From NCBI RefSeq assembly GCF_020177375.1, contig NZ_JAIWHV010000003.1, positions 1 to 64,000 of the forward strand: a stretch of 64,000 nucleotides of DNA, written 5' to 3'. Positions 36,707 to 45,059 of this stretch are shown here, in pieces; the first letter of the stretch is position 1, and each line of letters begins with the position of its first letter. Both the position numbers and the translations under genes were made by a program. Source of the stretch: Saliphagus infecundisoli. Lineage in GTDB: Archaea > Halobacteriota > Halobacteria > Halobacteriales > Natrialbaceae. The notes under the pieces are model-generated. The model did not search any database. It worked only from the letters and a program-made list of their open reading frames with translations, and was not told where the DNA came from.

Positions 36707-37801
36707 ATGAGCGAGGAAACGGACACCATGACCTACGCGGAGGCGGTCGAGCGGATTCCCGACCGCGACTTCCCCGAATTCTGGGTCGGCGACCGCGAGA
36801 CGCTCGTCGACCGGCTGGATGCCGTCGATCGCGGGCGAATCGAGGAACTCGCCCGGTCGCCCGGCGGCCGACCGATCCACGCCGTCACCTACGGCGGGTC
36901 GGCCGACCGCGACCACCGGGCGAACTACAACTCCGCGGTCGCCGCCCGCGACCCGACCAGCTACGCCGACCGCGACGAGCGCGACCGGCCGGTCGTCTTC
37001 CTCCTGGGACCGGTCCACGGCCACGAGGTCGAGGGACTGACCGGGCTCTGTAACCTCCTGTCGGTCCTCGAGACGGGTCGGGATCTCGCGGGTACCGAGC
37101 GGCCGACCCTGGAGCGCCTCGCGGATCGCTGTCGGCTGGTCGTCGTCCCCTGTGGCAACCCGGACGGGCTCGCCCGGTTCGAGCCCCGATCCCTCCACGG
37201 AATGACCCTCGCCGACCTCGAGTTCTGGGGTCAGGGCACCTGGAGCGACGACCGCCTCGTCGGCTACCCCGACGCGAAGGGACTGCACCCGATGGCCGGC
37301 GAGGAGGTCGCCTTTCTCGGGTGTTACTTCGACGACGACGGGGTCAACCCGATGCACGACGAGTTCTTCGCGCCGATGGGGCCGGAGGCGCCCGCCATTC
37401 TCGAGGCGATCGGTCAGGAGGCCCCCGACGCCACGCTCTCCTTGCACAGCCACGGCTATCCGCCCGGGTTCGTCCGCACCTCTTACGTCCCCCTCGAGGC
37501 CCAGGCCGACGCCCGGGCGATCCACCGGTCGTACAACGAGGCCCTCCGCGAGCGGGAGCTTCCGGCGTACGACCCGATCGAGGTGAGCGCCGAGAGCGGC
37601 GACCCTCCGCCGTACTTCAACCTGCTGAGCGCCGCCCATCACGCGAGCGGCACCCTTCCCCTGCTCCACGAGTCCGCCCACGGGCTCGCCGACGGCCACG
37701 CCGGCGACATCGACCACGGGGGGATCCTCGAGGCCCAGTTCGCGCTCTACGAGGTCGTCCTCCGGCACGCTCTCGACGGCACGGCAGGTACAGCGACCTG
37801 A
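36707..37801 (+). CDS. M14-family zinc carboxypeptidase-like protein
   Basis: A 364-aa metallopeptidase-fold protein. The first zinc ligands are in GPVHGHEVEG (HxxE, near residues 104-107), GNPDG and the third ligand in LSLHSHGYPPG follow, and a Glu in LLHESAHG may be catalytic. It lacks a signal peptide, so it is cytoplasmic. M14 enzymes include carboxypeptidases and gamma-D-glutamyl-DAP amidases (MpaA), which would suit the neighbouring gamma-glutamyltransferase and NagZ-like gene; the substrate is not proven. A TATA-like TTTAAC (36676-36681) lies 31 nt upstream, indicating a leaderless mRNA. It converges with the GH3 gene, with 3 nt between stops. Confidence 0.82.
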   Translation: MSEETDTMTYAEAVERIPDRDFPEFWVGDRETLVDRLDAVDRGRIEELARSPGGRPIHAVTYGGSADRDHRANYNSAVAARDPTSYADRDERDRPVVFLLGPVHGHEVEGLTGLCNLLSVLETGRDLAGTERPTLERLADRCRLVVVPCGNPDGLARFEPRSLHGMTLADLEFWGQGTWSDDRLVGYPDAKGLHPMAGEEVAFLGCYFDDDGVNPMHDEFFAPMGPEAPAILEAIGQEAPDATLSLHSHGYPPGFVRTSYVPLEAQADARAIHRSYNEALRERELPAYDPIEVSAESGDPPPYFNLLSAAHHASGTLPLLHESAHGLADGHAGDIDHGGILEAQFALYEVVLRHALDGTAGTAT

Positions 37802-37804
37802 TCC

Positions 37805-39436
37805 TCACTCACCGATCGGCAGCGACTCCCGAACCGCCGGCGGCTCCCGGAGGACCCCGACGATCGCCCGACCGGCCGCGTCGGGTACGGGATCGGGCAA
37901 TCCCAGGCGATCCTGAAGGTAGGTCGCGAGGTATCCCACTTCGGGGAGGCCCGGAAACTCGTTCGGCAGGCCGAGCGAGACGACGGTCGTCGGCGCCTCG
38001 CCCGCGACGGCCTCGACCATCCGGCGCTGGAAGTCCGGAACCCCTTCCCTGTTGTAGGTCGTCACGACCGCGCGATCGACCCCAGCGGCGAGGTCTCGGA
38101 CGGTCGGGAGCGCGTCGGCCGTGGGCACGGTCGCGGGCTTCGAATCCCCCGTCCGGGTCCCGTCGGGCGCCAGCGAGCAGGTCACCACGGGCCCGAACGC
38201 CCGGTCGAAGTGGGGCTTGAGCGCGCCCACACCCCGAACTCCGGTCAGCAAGACTGTGTCGTCCTCGCGGATCGGGAGCCCGTCGTCCGTGAGGAGGGTC
38301 ACGGAGCGCTCGTAGGCCTCGCGGGCGAGCGACCGGTGGGCCTCGCTTCCCGTCACCTCGAGGGCCTCGATGGGATCGACCTGGCGGCCGTCGGCCACCC
38401 GCTCTTTGAGCGCGAGGATCCGCTCGACCGAGCGGTCGATCCGCGATTCGGGGAGGTCGCCGGTTTCGACCGCTTCGAGGAGCACGTCCCGCGTTTCCCG
38501 GAGATCCTCGTGGGGCACGTACCCCGTGAGGACGAGGTCGGCACCCGCGGCGACCGCCCGGACGGCGGCCTCGCCGACGCCGTAGTTCTCGGCGACCGCG
38601 TCCATCATCATCGCGTCGGTGACGACGACGCCCTCGAAGCCGAGTTCCGCGCGGAGTAATCCCGAGAGCACCGGCTCCGAGAGCGTCGCCGGGCGGTCAG
38701 GGTCGATGGCATCCACGAGGACGTGGGAGGTCATGATGCAGTCGACGCCCGCCTCGATCAGCGCCTCGAAGGGAGGGAGGTGGACCTCCTCTATCCTCTC
38801 GCGGTCGTCGGTGACGTGGGGTAGGTCGTGGTGTGAGTCGAGTTCGGTGTCGCCGTGGCCGGGGAAGTGTTTGGCGACTCCGAGCGCTCCGGCGTCGTGG
38901 ATTCCCTCGAGAGCGGCGGTCGCGTACCGCGAGACGGTCGCGGGGTCGGTCCCGGGCGAGCGGACGCCGATGACGGGGTTGTCGGGGTTGGTGTGGACGT
39001 CGGCGACCGGCCTGTGGGTCATCGAGAGTCCCATCGAGCGCGCGTCCCGTGCGATCGCCGCCGAGACCTCGCGGGCGAGGCCGGGGTCGCCGGTCACCGT
39101 CCGTCCCATCAGGGAGGGATACGCCCGGGTGCCGTGGCCGACGACGTCGACGGTGCCGTACTCGCAGTCAGCCGAGAGCAGGAGGGGAATGGCGTGGTCG
39201 ACCCCCGCGGCCCACTCCTGGAGGCGGTTCGCGTACTCCGCCATGGCGTAGGGACCGGCCCGATGGCTGCCGTAGATCCGGACCGCGCCGGGCTGGAGGT
39301 CGCGGATCACCTCGCCCGTTTCCTCGGCGGGCCATCCCGCGTCGGTCTCTCCGTACCCGTTTCCGATCCCGACGTGGAGGAGCTGTCCGACCTTTTCCTC
39401 GAGCGAGAGCCCATCGACCCCGCGTTCGCCGCTCAT
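37805..39436 (-). CDS. GH3 beta-N-acetylhexosaminidase-like (NagZ type)
   Basis: Glycoside hydrolase family 3 enzyme of 543 aa. The (beta/alpha)8 domain carries the NagZ-type signature KHFPGHGDTELDSHHDLP, whose Asp-His pair serves as general acid/base, and the nucleophile Asp274 in VVTDAMMMDAV. An additional C-terminal alpha/beta domain of about 190 residues (TVLLTGVRGVGALKPHFD to the end) is like that of Bacillus NagZ. No signal peptide: it acts inside the cell on HexNAc oligosaccharides, complementing the GH20 enzyme. The start ATG gives MSGERGVDGLSLEEKVGQLL, beginning at the domain. It is divergent from the SDR gene across 78 bp. Confidence 0.92.
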   Translation of the reverse strand: MSGERGVDGLSLEEKVGQLLHVGIGNGYGETDAGWPAEETGEVIRDLQPGAVRIYGSHRAGPYAMAEYANRLQEWAAGVDHAIPLLLSADCEYGTVDVVGHGTRAYPSLMGRTVTGDPGLAREVSAAIARDARSMGLSMTHRPVADVHTNPDNPVIGVRSPGTDPATVSRYATAALEGIHDAGALGVAKHFPGHGDTELDSHHDLPHVTDDRERIEEVHLPPFEALIEAGVDCIMTSHVLVDAIDPDRPATLSEPVLSGLLRAELGFEGVVVTDAMMMDAVAENYGVGEAAVRAVAAGADLVLTGYVPHEDLRETRDVLLEAVETGDLPESRIDRSVERILALKERVADGRQVDPIEALEVTGSEAHRSLAREAYERSVTLLTDDGLPIREDDTVLLTGVRGVGALKPHFDRAFGPVVTCSLAPDGTRTGDSKPATVPTADALPTVRDLAAGVDRAVVTTYNREGVPDFQRRMVEAVAGEAPTTVVSLGLPNEFPGLPEVGYLATYLQDRLGLPDPVPDAAGRAIVGVLREPPAVRESLPIGE

Positions 39437-39514
39437 ACGTCGCTCTCTCGGGGCGGGATCAAGGCTCTTGTGGGGACCCGATCGATTAAGTCCTCGGGGG
39501 CCGAATCGCCGGCG

Positions 39515-40393
39515 ATGACCGAGACCGAGGAAGCGACCGGCGTTCTCGCGGGCGACGTCGCGATCGTAACCGGCGGAACCCGCGGCATCGGGCGGGCGAT
39601 CGTCGACCGGTTCGCCGAGGAGGGAGCGGCCGTCGTCGTCTCCGCGCGGGGCGAAGACGATGTGGAGACCGTCGCCGAGGAACTCGAGGGCGAGCACGGA
39701 ATCGAGGCGGCGGGGGTCGCCTGCGACGTCACCGACTCGGCCGAGGTCGCGGCGCTCGTAGACGCCACGGTCGATCGCTTCGGCGGGATCGACGTCCTCG
39801 TGAACAACGCGGGTGGATCGATCGACGACGACAACCTCCACCGGGTCACGGAGGAGGCCTGGGACCGGACGGTCGACCTCAACCTCAAATCGCTCTTTCT
39901 GGCCTCCCGGGAGGCCCTGCCGGTGATGGTCGAGGGCAGCGGGGGATCGATCGTCCAGATGTCGTCGGTCAACGGGCTCGACGGCATCGGCCAGATCGCC
40001 TACTCGTCGGCGAGAAGCGGCGTCCTCGGCCTCTCGCGGCTGATCGCGACCCAGTACGGCCGCCACGGTGTCCGCTCGAACGTCGTCTGCCCGGGCACAA
40101 TCGAGACCGATCGGCGCTCGGAGAACATGGATCGGGTCGGCGAGAGCCGGGCGAGCGCCGAACACGACGGCGAGTGGACCCAGCGCGACCAGTGGGTAGA
40201 CCAGTACCCCCAGGGCCGCTTCGGCAGGCCCGAGGAGGTCGCCGAAGCGGCGCTGTTTCTGGCCTCGCCGATGTCCTCCTTCGTCAACGGCACCGATCTC
40301 GTCGTCGACGGCGGGCTCACCGCCGGCCTCGACTGGAGCTTCCAGCGCCAGATCTTCGATAGCGGGGAGACGCCGACCCGGCCCGAGCGGTAG
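39515..40393 (+). CDS. SDR-family oxidoreductase with YxxxR in place of YxxxK
   Basis: A 292-aa short-chain dehydrogenase: TGGTRGIGRA nucleotide motif, CDVTD, NNAG, a catalytic Ser region SSVNGLDGIGQI, and Tyr163. The normally invariant Lys four residues after Tyr is Arg167 (YSSAR). The C-terminus has FVNGTDLVVDGG. Arg might partly replace Lys, or the protein may have altered activity. A large acidic insert (NMDRVGESRASAEHDGEW) follows the PGTIETDRR segment. The ATG at 39515 follows a TATA-like GATTAAG by about 30 nt. Confidence 0.88.
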   Translation: MTETEEATGVLAGDVAIVTGGTRGIGRAIVDRFAEEGAAVVVSARGEDDVETVAEELEGEHGIEAAGVACDVTDSAEVAALVDATVDRFGGIDVLVNNAGGSIDDDNLHRVTEEAWDRTVDLNLKSLFLASREALPVMVEGSGGSIVQMSSVNGLDGIGQIAYSSARSGVLGLSRLIATQYGRHGVRSNVVCPGTIETDRRSENMDRVGESRASAEHDGEWTQRDQWVDQYPQGRFGRPEEVAEAALFLASPMSSFVNGTDLVVDGGLTAGLDWSFQRQIFDSGETPTRPER

Positions 40394-40418
40394 GCAGGGT
40401 CGGCCGCGGACCGACCGC

Positions 40419-41612
40419 TCAGGCGTGTTCGGACGGCCAGATGAAGTACCGGAGCGGGAGGGCCGTCTCGAGGAGGGGATCGCCCGAACGGAGTGATTCC
40501 GTGCGGTCGGGGAGTCCGAACAGGAGCGAGACCGTCTCCCGGCGGTCGCGTTCGACCACCGTCCGCTCTCGTTCGTCCACGCCGCCCCCGCCGGAGCCGA
40601 CCGACACTCCCTCGGAGTCGTACTCGATGCCGACCGGATCGCCCTCGGGGAGCGCGAGTTCGATCGATCCCTGCTCGGTGCGCCCGCTCGCGAGCCACCG
40701 GTTCTCGAGTTGGCCTCGGAAGCCGGAGAGCAAGGCCTCGAGATCGTTGATCCGCAGTTTGCGGTGGGGTCGGGCGAACCAGCTACTGGCGTGGCGGGCC
40801 AGGAGCGGTTCCGCGTCGTGCCAGGGCGGTGCCCGGACCGATAGCTCGTTCAGATCGAGGACGGCGAGGACGTGACCGAGGAGCGTCTCGAGGCCGGCCT
40901 CGCTCCCGCCGAACTCGGAGATGGTTCGCGAGCGGGACCGGCGGGTCATCGAGAGGTAGGCAGGATCGGGAGCGTCGTCGCTGGCCCCCCGGTTCGAGCC
41001 AGCGGCGCCCACGACGAACGTCTCGAGGCCGCGCTGGCCGAACACCGTCCGGTCGCCCTCGCGGTCCCGGACGAGGCGATAGGGTTCGGTCGCGTGGATC
41101 CCGCCAATGGTCTCGAGGGTCGTCTCCTCGCCGTCGTAGACCTCCACAGTGGGGGAAGCTTCGGGCTCGCCGTCGAACGACCGGGCCGTGATCGTGTACT
41201 CGTACTCGCTGCCGGCCATCTCGTAGCCGAAGTGGCCGTACCGCTGCCGGTTCCCGCTCAGATCCGAGAGGGGAGCACCCGCGTCGTCCATCCGGTCGAA
41301 CCAGAACGACAGGAGGTCGGTCATGTAGCCCTCGCCCCGATACCGGCGGTCGGTAGCGACGCCGCCGATACCCCAGCACTCGACTTGCCCCCCGAAAGCC
41401 GTCGAGAGGGTCTGTGGGACCGCCGCGACGTGGCTCACGATCTCGCCATCGGCGAGGATCACCGCGTGGCGATCGGGACGGTCGGGGTCGTAGACGAACG
41501 GGAGGTTCGCCTGCATCCCGCCCCGGTCGTAGGCGAAGTAGCGATCCAGCAGTTCCATCATCTCGGGGAACTCCTCGCGGGTCGCGAGGCGTGGCCCCTC
41601 GAGGTCGGTCAT
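40419..41612 (-). CDS. Eis-like GNAT acetyltransferase (paralog 1)
   Basis: A 397-aa protein with the Eis-type layout: an N-terminal GNAT domain (acetyl-CoA loop VATDRRYRGEGYMTDLL, about residues 85-102), a second degenerate GNAT-like middle part, and a C-terminal SCP2-like domain. It ends LPLRYFIWPSEHA with the free C-terminal carboxylate typical of Eis proteins. It acetylates an amine, unknown here; amino sugars are an obvious possibility in this setting. It is closely related to the protein at 53724, and both have a secreted beta-helix gene as neighbour. The start aligns with that paralog (GPRLATREEF versus GPRLVRPEEF). Confidence 0.85.
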   Translation of the reverse strand: MTDLEGPRLATREEFPEMMELLDRYFAYDRGGMQANLPFVYDPDRPDRHAVILADGEIVSHVAAVPQTLSTAFGGQVECWGIGGVATDRRYRGEGYMTDLLSFWFDRMDDAGAPLSDLSGNRQRYGHFGYEMAGSEYEYTITARSFDGEPEASPTVEVYDGEETTLETIGGIHATEPYRLVRDREGDRTVFGQRGLETFVVGAAGSNRGASDDAPDPAYLSMTRRSRSRTISEFGGSEAGLETLLGHVLAVLDLNELSVRAPPWHDAEPLLARHASSWFARPHRKLRINDLEALLSGFRGQLENRWLASGRTEQGSIELALPEGDPVGIEYDSEGVSVGSGGGGVDERERTVVERDRRETVSLLFGLPDRTESLRSGDPLLETALPLRYFIWPSEHA

Positions 41613-41742
41613 CGTCTCCCTCCGTGGGTCGAGGAGTCGGCATCGCGGCCGTCTCGACGTGTCGCTTCGGGTGGCATCTCCCGGCGCTTCTCGCCCGACG
41701 ACTATAACTCCCGGTGGCGAAGCAGGGGCTACGACCGGCCGG

Positions 41743-43788
41743 TCACGACTGGCCGGTCAGGTTGTCCCGGACGAAGGTCCCTTCGCTTTCGTCGGCGAGG
41801 ATCTCCCCGCAGACGTTGTTCTTGATCCAGAGGCCGGAGACGTCGCCTCCGGCGAAGTCGACGTCGGCCTCGTCGCCGCCGGTCGTGTTACAGCCGGTGA
41901 TCCAGACGTTCGACACGGCGCCACCGCCCGTGTGGCCGATCGGCGCGGCGGCGTCGGCCACGCAGTCGGCGTCCGTCACGCGGAGGTCCGAGACGTCGCT
42001 CGCGACGACCGACGGACCGCTCCCGTGAAGGATCCCGGTCACGCCGACGTTCTCGGAGTCGTCGACGGCGACGTCGGGCGCGTCCGTCGCGTTCTCGAGG
42101 ACGTCGATATCCAGAGAAACGTTCTCGGCGCCCTCGATGGACGCCGCGGCCTCCGAGAAGTCCCCGGTGATCTCGCCGGTGACGGCGACGTTCTCGGCGC
42201 CCTCGAGATTCAACCCGATCTCGTCGCTACCCCGTCCAACGAGATTGACGTTCTCGAGCCGGGAGTTTCTGAGAGTTCCGTTCACGACGTTCGCGCTCGT
42301 GCCGGCGAACGTCTCGAGCGAACAGCCCTCGAGGGTGAGGTCAGAGGCCTGACCGTAGGGGGTGTTGACCGCGGCGGGCCGGCCGACGACGGTCGTCCCG
42401 AACGCCTTAACGTGGCTCTGGTTCGGCGACAGCGAGAGGCCGTAGCCCGCGTGGTACTTGTCGTGGAGGATCTCCTCGGCCCCCTCGATCCGGCCGCCGT
42501 AGATCTCGTAGGCGCCGTAGACCTGTTGGTCCGCGTTCGAGTGAAAGCAGGCGCCGTGGAGGTAGGCGTTCCTGATCCGCGGGTCGAACACCCTGACCGT
42601 GTTCGCCCCGGCGTTGACGTCGATTCCGCGCCGGCAGGTGTCGATCGACGGGCGAATCACTGTCGGATCCGTGCTGCCCCGGAACTGGAACGGCTCCCAG
42701 TGGGAGGAGGCCCGTTCCGGGAGAACCGGATCGGTCGCCTCGCAGTCGACCATCACCGTCCGCAACGAGTGGATGTCGGTGAAGGGGAAGCCGACGTACT
42801 CCGCGGCCGAACAGTCGATCATCGCACAGTCGCGGGCATACGCACACATCAGGAAGCCCTCGGACTCGTCCTCGCCGTCGCCGGAGACCATGTGCAGATC
42901 GACGAACCGACCGCCGACGACGGAATCGAGCAGAAAGACGCCAGCGTCGCCCGCGCCGTGGTCGTAGTTCAGCCCGCGATCGAGGTAGAGCGTCGAGCCC
43001 TCTATCTCGCGGATCACCGCCCGCGTGGGACAGGTGCCCCGGCCCGCGGTGCCGCCCCACGAGAGCGTCGGCGTGTTGTCGTACTTCGTCTCCGAGACCG
43101 TGACGTCGTTGCCGGCCTCGAACGGCGAGGGGTCCTCGACCTCGATCCGCTGGTCGCCCTCGCTTGCGTCCGCGGCGAGGACGGTGTCGCCGCCGAAGTC
43201 GCTGACGTTCTCGAAACTCCCGAACGAGAGGAAATGCGAGTACGAGCCGTAGGCGATCCCCGTGATCCGCAGGCGCGAACCCGTTCCCAGCACTGTCACG
43301 TGGTCCTCGTAGATCTCGTGGGGCGCGTCGAACCAGTACTCGCCGTCGGTCATGACGAGCGTCGCGCCCTCGCTCAGGTCCTCGATCGCGGCGTCGAGAG
43401 CGTCGTCCGAGGGGTCCTCGCCCGTCGGGTCCGCCCCGTAGTCGTCGATGTCGACGACGTCGACCGCGCCGCCCGCTCCCGATCCCCCGGTGGCGTGCAA
43501 CACGCCGTCCTCGACCGCGAGGTTCTCCCCGGCGAGGTCACTGACCGCTTCGCCCGTGGCGGCCAGCTCGAGCGCGCCCAGGTCCGTCAGGTCGTTCCCG
43601 CCGGCGTCGACGTCGCTCTCCCAGCCGTACCACGGCTGGTTGCCCCGTCCCCGGGACTGGGCGCCCGCCCGGCCGCTCAGCAGGCCGAGGCCGCCGAGAC
43701 CTAGCGCGGCGATCGCCGCCCGCCGGCCCACGCCGGCGTCGTCGGGTCGCGTCGCTACTCCGCTCTCCGCGTCGTCTGAACCATCCAT
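41743..43788 (-). CDS. Secreted right-handed parallel beta-helix protein (pectate-lyase-like fold)
   Basis: A 681-aa Tat-exported protein (VGRRAAIAALGLGGLGLLSG). A short spacer is followed by VDIDDYGADPTGEDPSDDALDAAI, the start typical of pectate-lyase-3/GH28-like beta-helices, and then a long series of strand-turn repeats rich in VxGxxxG and NVxLxG. I cannot assign a catalytic activity; pectate-lyase, epimerase or glycan-binding roles are possible. ATG 43788 is chosen because a TATA-like GACTTATGACC lies about 35 nt upstream; a TTG five codons earlier is in frame. The last 200 residues, with repeated VxGxI units on a DD/EN ladder, look like a regular helix without insertions. Confidence 0.8.
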   Translation of the reverse strand: MDGSDDAESGVATRPDDAGVGRRAAIAALGLGGLGLLSGRAGAQSRGRGNQPWYGWESDVDAGGNDLTDLGALELAATGEAVSDLAGENLAVEDGVLHATGGSGAGGAVDVVDIDDYGADPTGEDPSDDALDAAIEDLSEGATLVMTDGEYWFDAPHEIYEDHVTVLGTGSRLRITGIAYGSYSHFLSFGSFENVSDFGGDTVLAADASEGDQRIEVEDPSPFEAGNDVTVSETKYDNTPTLSWGGTAGRGTCPTRAVIREIEGSTLYLDRGLNYDHGAGDAGVFLLDSVVGGRFVDLHMVSGDGEDESEGFLMCAYARDCAMIDCSAAEYVGFPFTDIHSLRTVMVDCEATDPVLPERASSHWEPFQFRGSTDPTVIRPSIDTCRRGIDVNAGANTVRVFDPRIRNAYLHGACFHSNADQQVYGAYEIYGGRIEGAEEILHDKYHAGYGLSLSPNQSHVKAFGTTVVGRPAAVNTPYGQASDLTLEGCSLETFAGTSANVVNGTLRNSRLENVNLVGRGSDEIGLNLEGAENVAVTGEITGDFSEAAASIEGAENVSLDIDVLENATDAPDVAVDDSENVGVTGILHGSGPSVVASDVSDLRVTDADCVADAAAPIGHTGGGAVSNVWITGCNTTGGDEADVDFAGGDVSGLWIKNNVCGEILADESEGTFVRDNLTGQS

Positions 43789-43894
43789 GATGTCCGGTGG
43801 CAATCGTCACCCGCGGGTCATAAGTCTATCTTCGGGGAGGAGACACGAGGAGCGCGGGGAGAACGCTTTAGGCGACGGTCCGAGAGCATCCCGT

Positions 43895-45055
43895 ATGCCC
43901 GCGCTCTGGACGTACCCCTGGACCCTCGAGCGGGAGGGCCTCGACGCGACCGCCGACCGCCTCGCGGCCTGCGGGATCGATACGGTCAACGTCGCTTCCC
44001 ACTACCACTCGGTGCGCTCGATGAACCCCCGCTCCCCCGACGCTCTGTTTCACTCCGCGTCGGGGGCCTGTTACTTCGATCCCGGCGAGGCGTTCGATGG
44101 ACTCGCGATCAATCCCCCCGTCAACGCCGTTGGGGAGTGGGCCGATCCTCTCGAGGCGATCGCTGAGGGGCTCGACGAGTACGGAATCGCGACGAACGCC
44201 TGGACGGTCTGTCTCCACAACACGCGCCTCGCCTCCGCCAATCCCGACTACCGGATCGAGAGTGCCTTCGGCGACGCCCACGACCACTCGCTCTGTCCCT
44301 CCCACCCCGAGGTCCGCGCCTACTTCGCGAGCGTCGTCCGCGCGGCCCGCGAGCGAGGCGTAAGCGCGATCCATCTCGAGTCCGTCGGCTTTCCGAGCGC
44401 GTTTCACGATCACGGCGCCGACTTCGGCCACCCCAAGCGCCAGACGATCGCCTCGACCGCCGGCGAGATCCTGCTCTCGCAGTGTTTCTGTGATGGCTGT
44501 CGGGCGGCCGCCGAGGACCACCCGATCGACCTCGAGCGCGCACGGGCGAAGGTTCGAGAGTTGCTTGCCGATCCCTTCGCGGACCCGACTGCGTCCCCCC
44601 CGCCGCTCGAAGACCTCGTCGCGGACGACCCCCTCGTCGCCGACCTCTTCGAGTTCCGGGCGGCCGTGATCGAGAACCTGCTCGCCGAACTCGACGACGC
44701 CGGGGGCTCGACCCCGCTGACGTACTATGTGATGGAGGCCGCGGGCGCCGATCCCGACGACCTCCTCGGAACCGGCGTCCGGTTCGACGCCCTCGAGAAC
44801 CACGTCGACCGGCTGCTCGCGATCTGTTACGTCGCCGACCCCGACGTCGCCCGCGAGCGGATCGGAGCGATCGACGCCGGGACTCGGCTCCCGACCGACG
44901 CCGGGATCACGCTCGATCCCACCGTTATCGGGAGCGAGGACGAGTTCCGCGAGCTTGCGGACGCGGTCCGCGAGGAAGCAGAGGGAGTCTCGATCTACCA
45001 CGACACGCTCGCGACCGAAACGCACCTCGAGTGGCTCGAGTCCGCGTTCGCCTGA
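43895..45055 (+). CDS. Uncharacterised TIM-barrel protein, glycoside-hydrolase-like
   Basis: A 386-aa cytoplasmic protein that I do not recognise as a named family. The N-terminus (LWTYPWTLEREGLDATADRLAACGIDTVNVASHYHSVRS), the central AIHLESVGFPSAFHDHG and the CFCDGC motif, and the end SIYHDTLATETHLEWL suggest a (beta/alpha)8 fold of the family-10-like or beta-galactosidase-like glycosidase type. Conserved-looking acids and His (HLES, HDHG) may form the active site. TATA-like CTTTAGG about 30 nt upstream supports the ATG. It converges on the amidohydrolase gene, with 4 nt between stops. A role in glycan processing is inferred from context only. Confidence 0.65.
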   Translation: MPALWTYPWTLEREGLDATADRLAACGIDTVNVASHYHSVRSMNPRSPDALFHSASGACYFDPGEAFDGLAINPPVNAVGEWADPLEAIAEGLDEYGIATNAWTVCLHNTRLASANPDYRIESAFGDAHDHSLCPSHPEVRAYFASVVRAARERGVSAIHLESVGFPSAFHDHGADFGHPKRQTIASTAGEILLSQCFCDGCRAAAEDHPIDLERARAKVRELLADPFADPTASPPPLEDLVADDPLVADLFEFRAAVIENLLAELDDAGGSTPLTYYVMEAAGADPDDLLGTGVRFDALENHVDRLLAICYVADPDVARERIGAIDAGTRLPTDAGITLDPTVIGSEDEFRELADAVREEAEGVSIYHDTLATETHLEWLESAFA

Positions 45056-45059
45056 GTGT

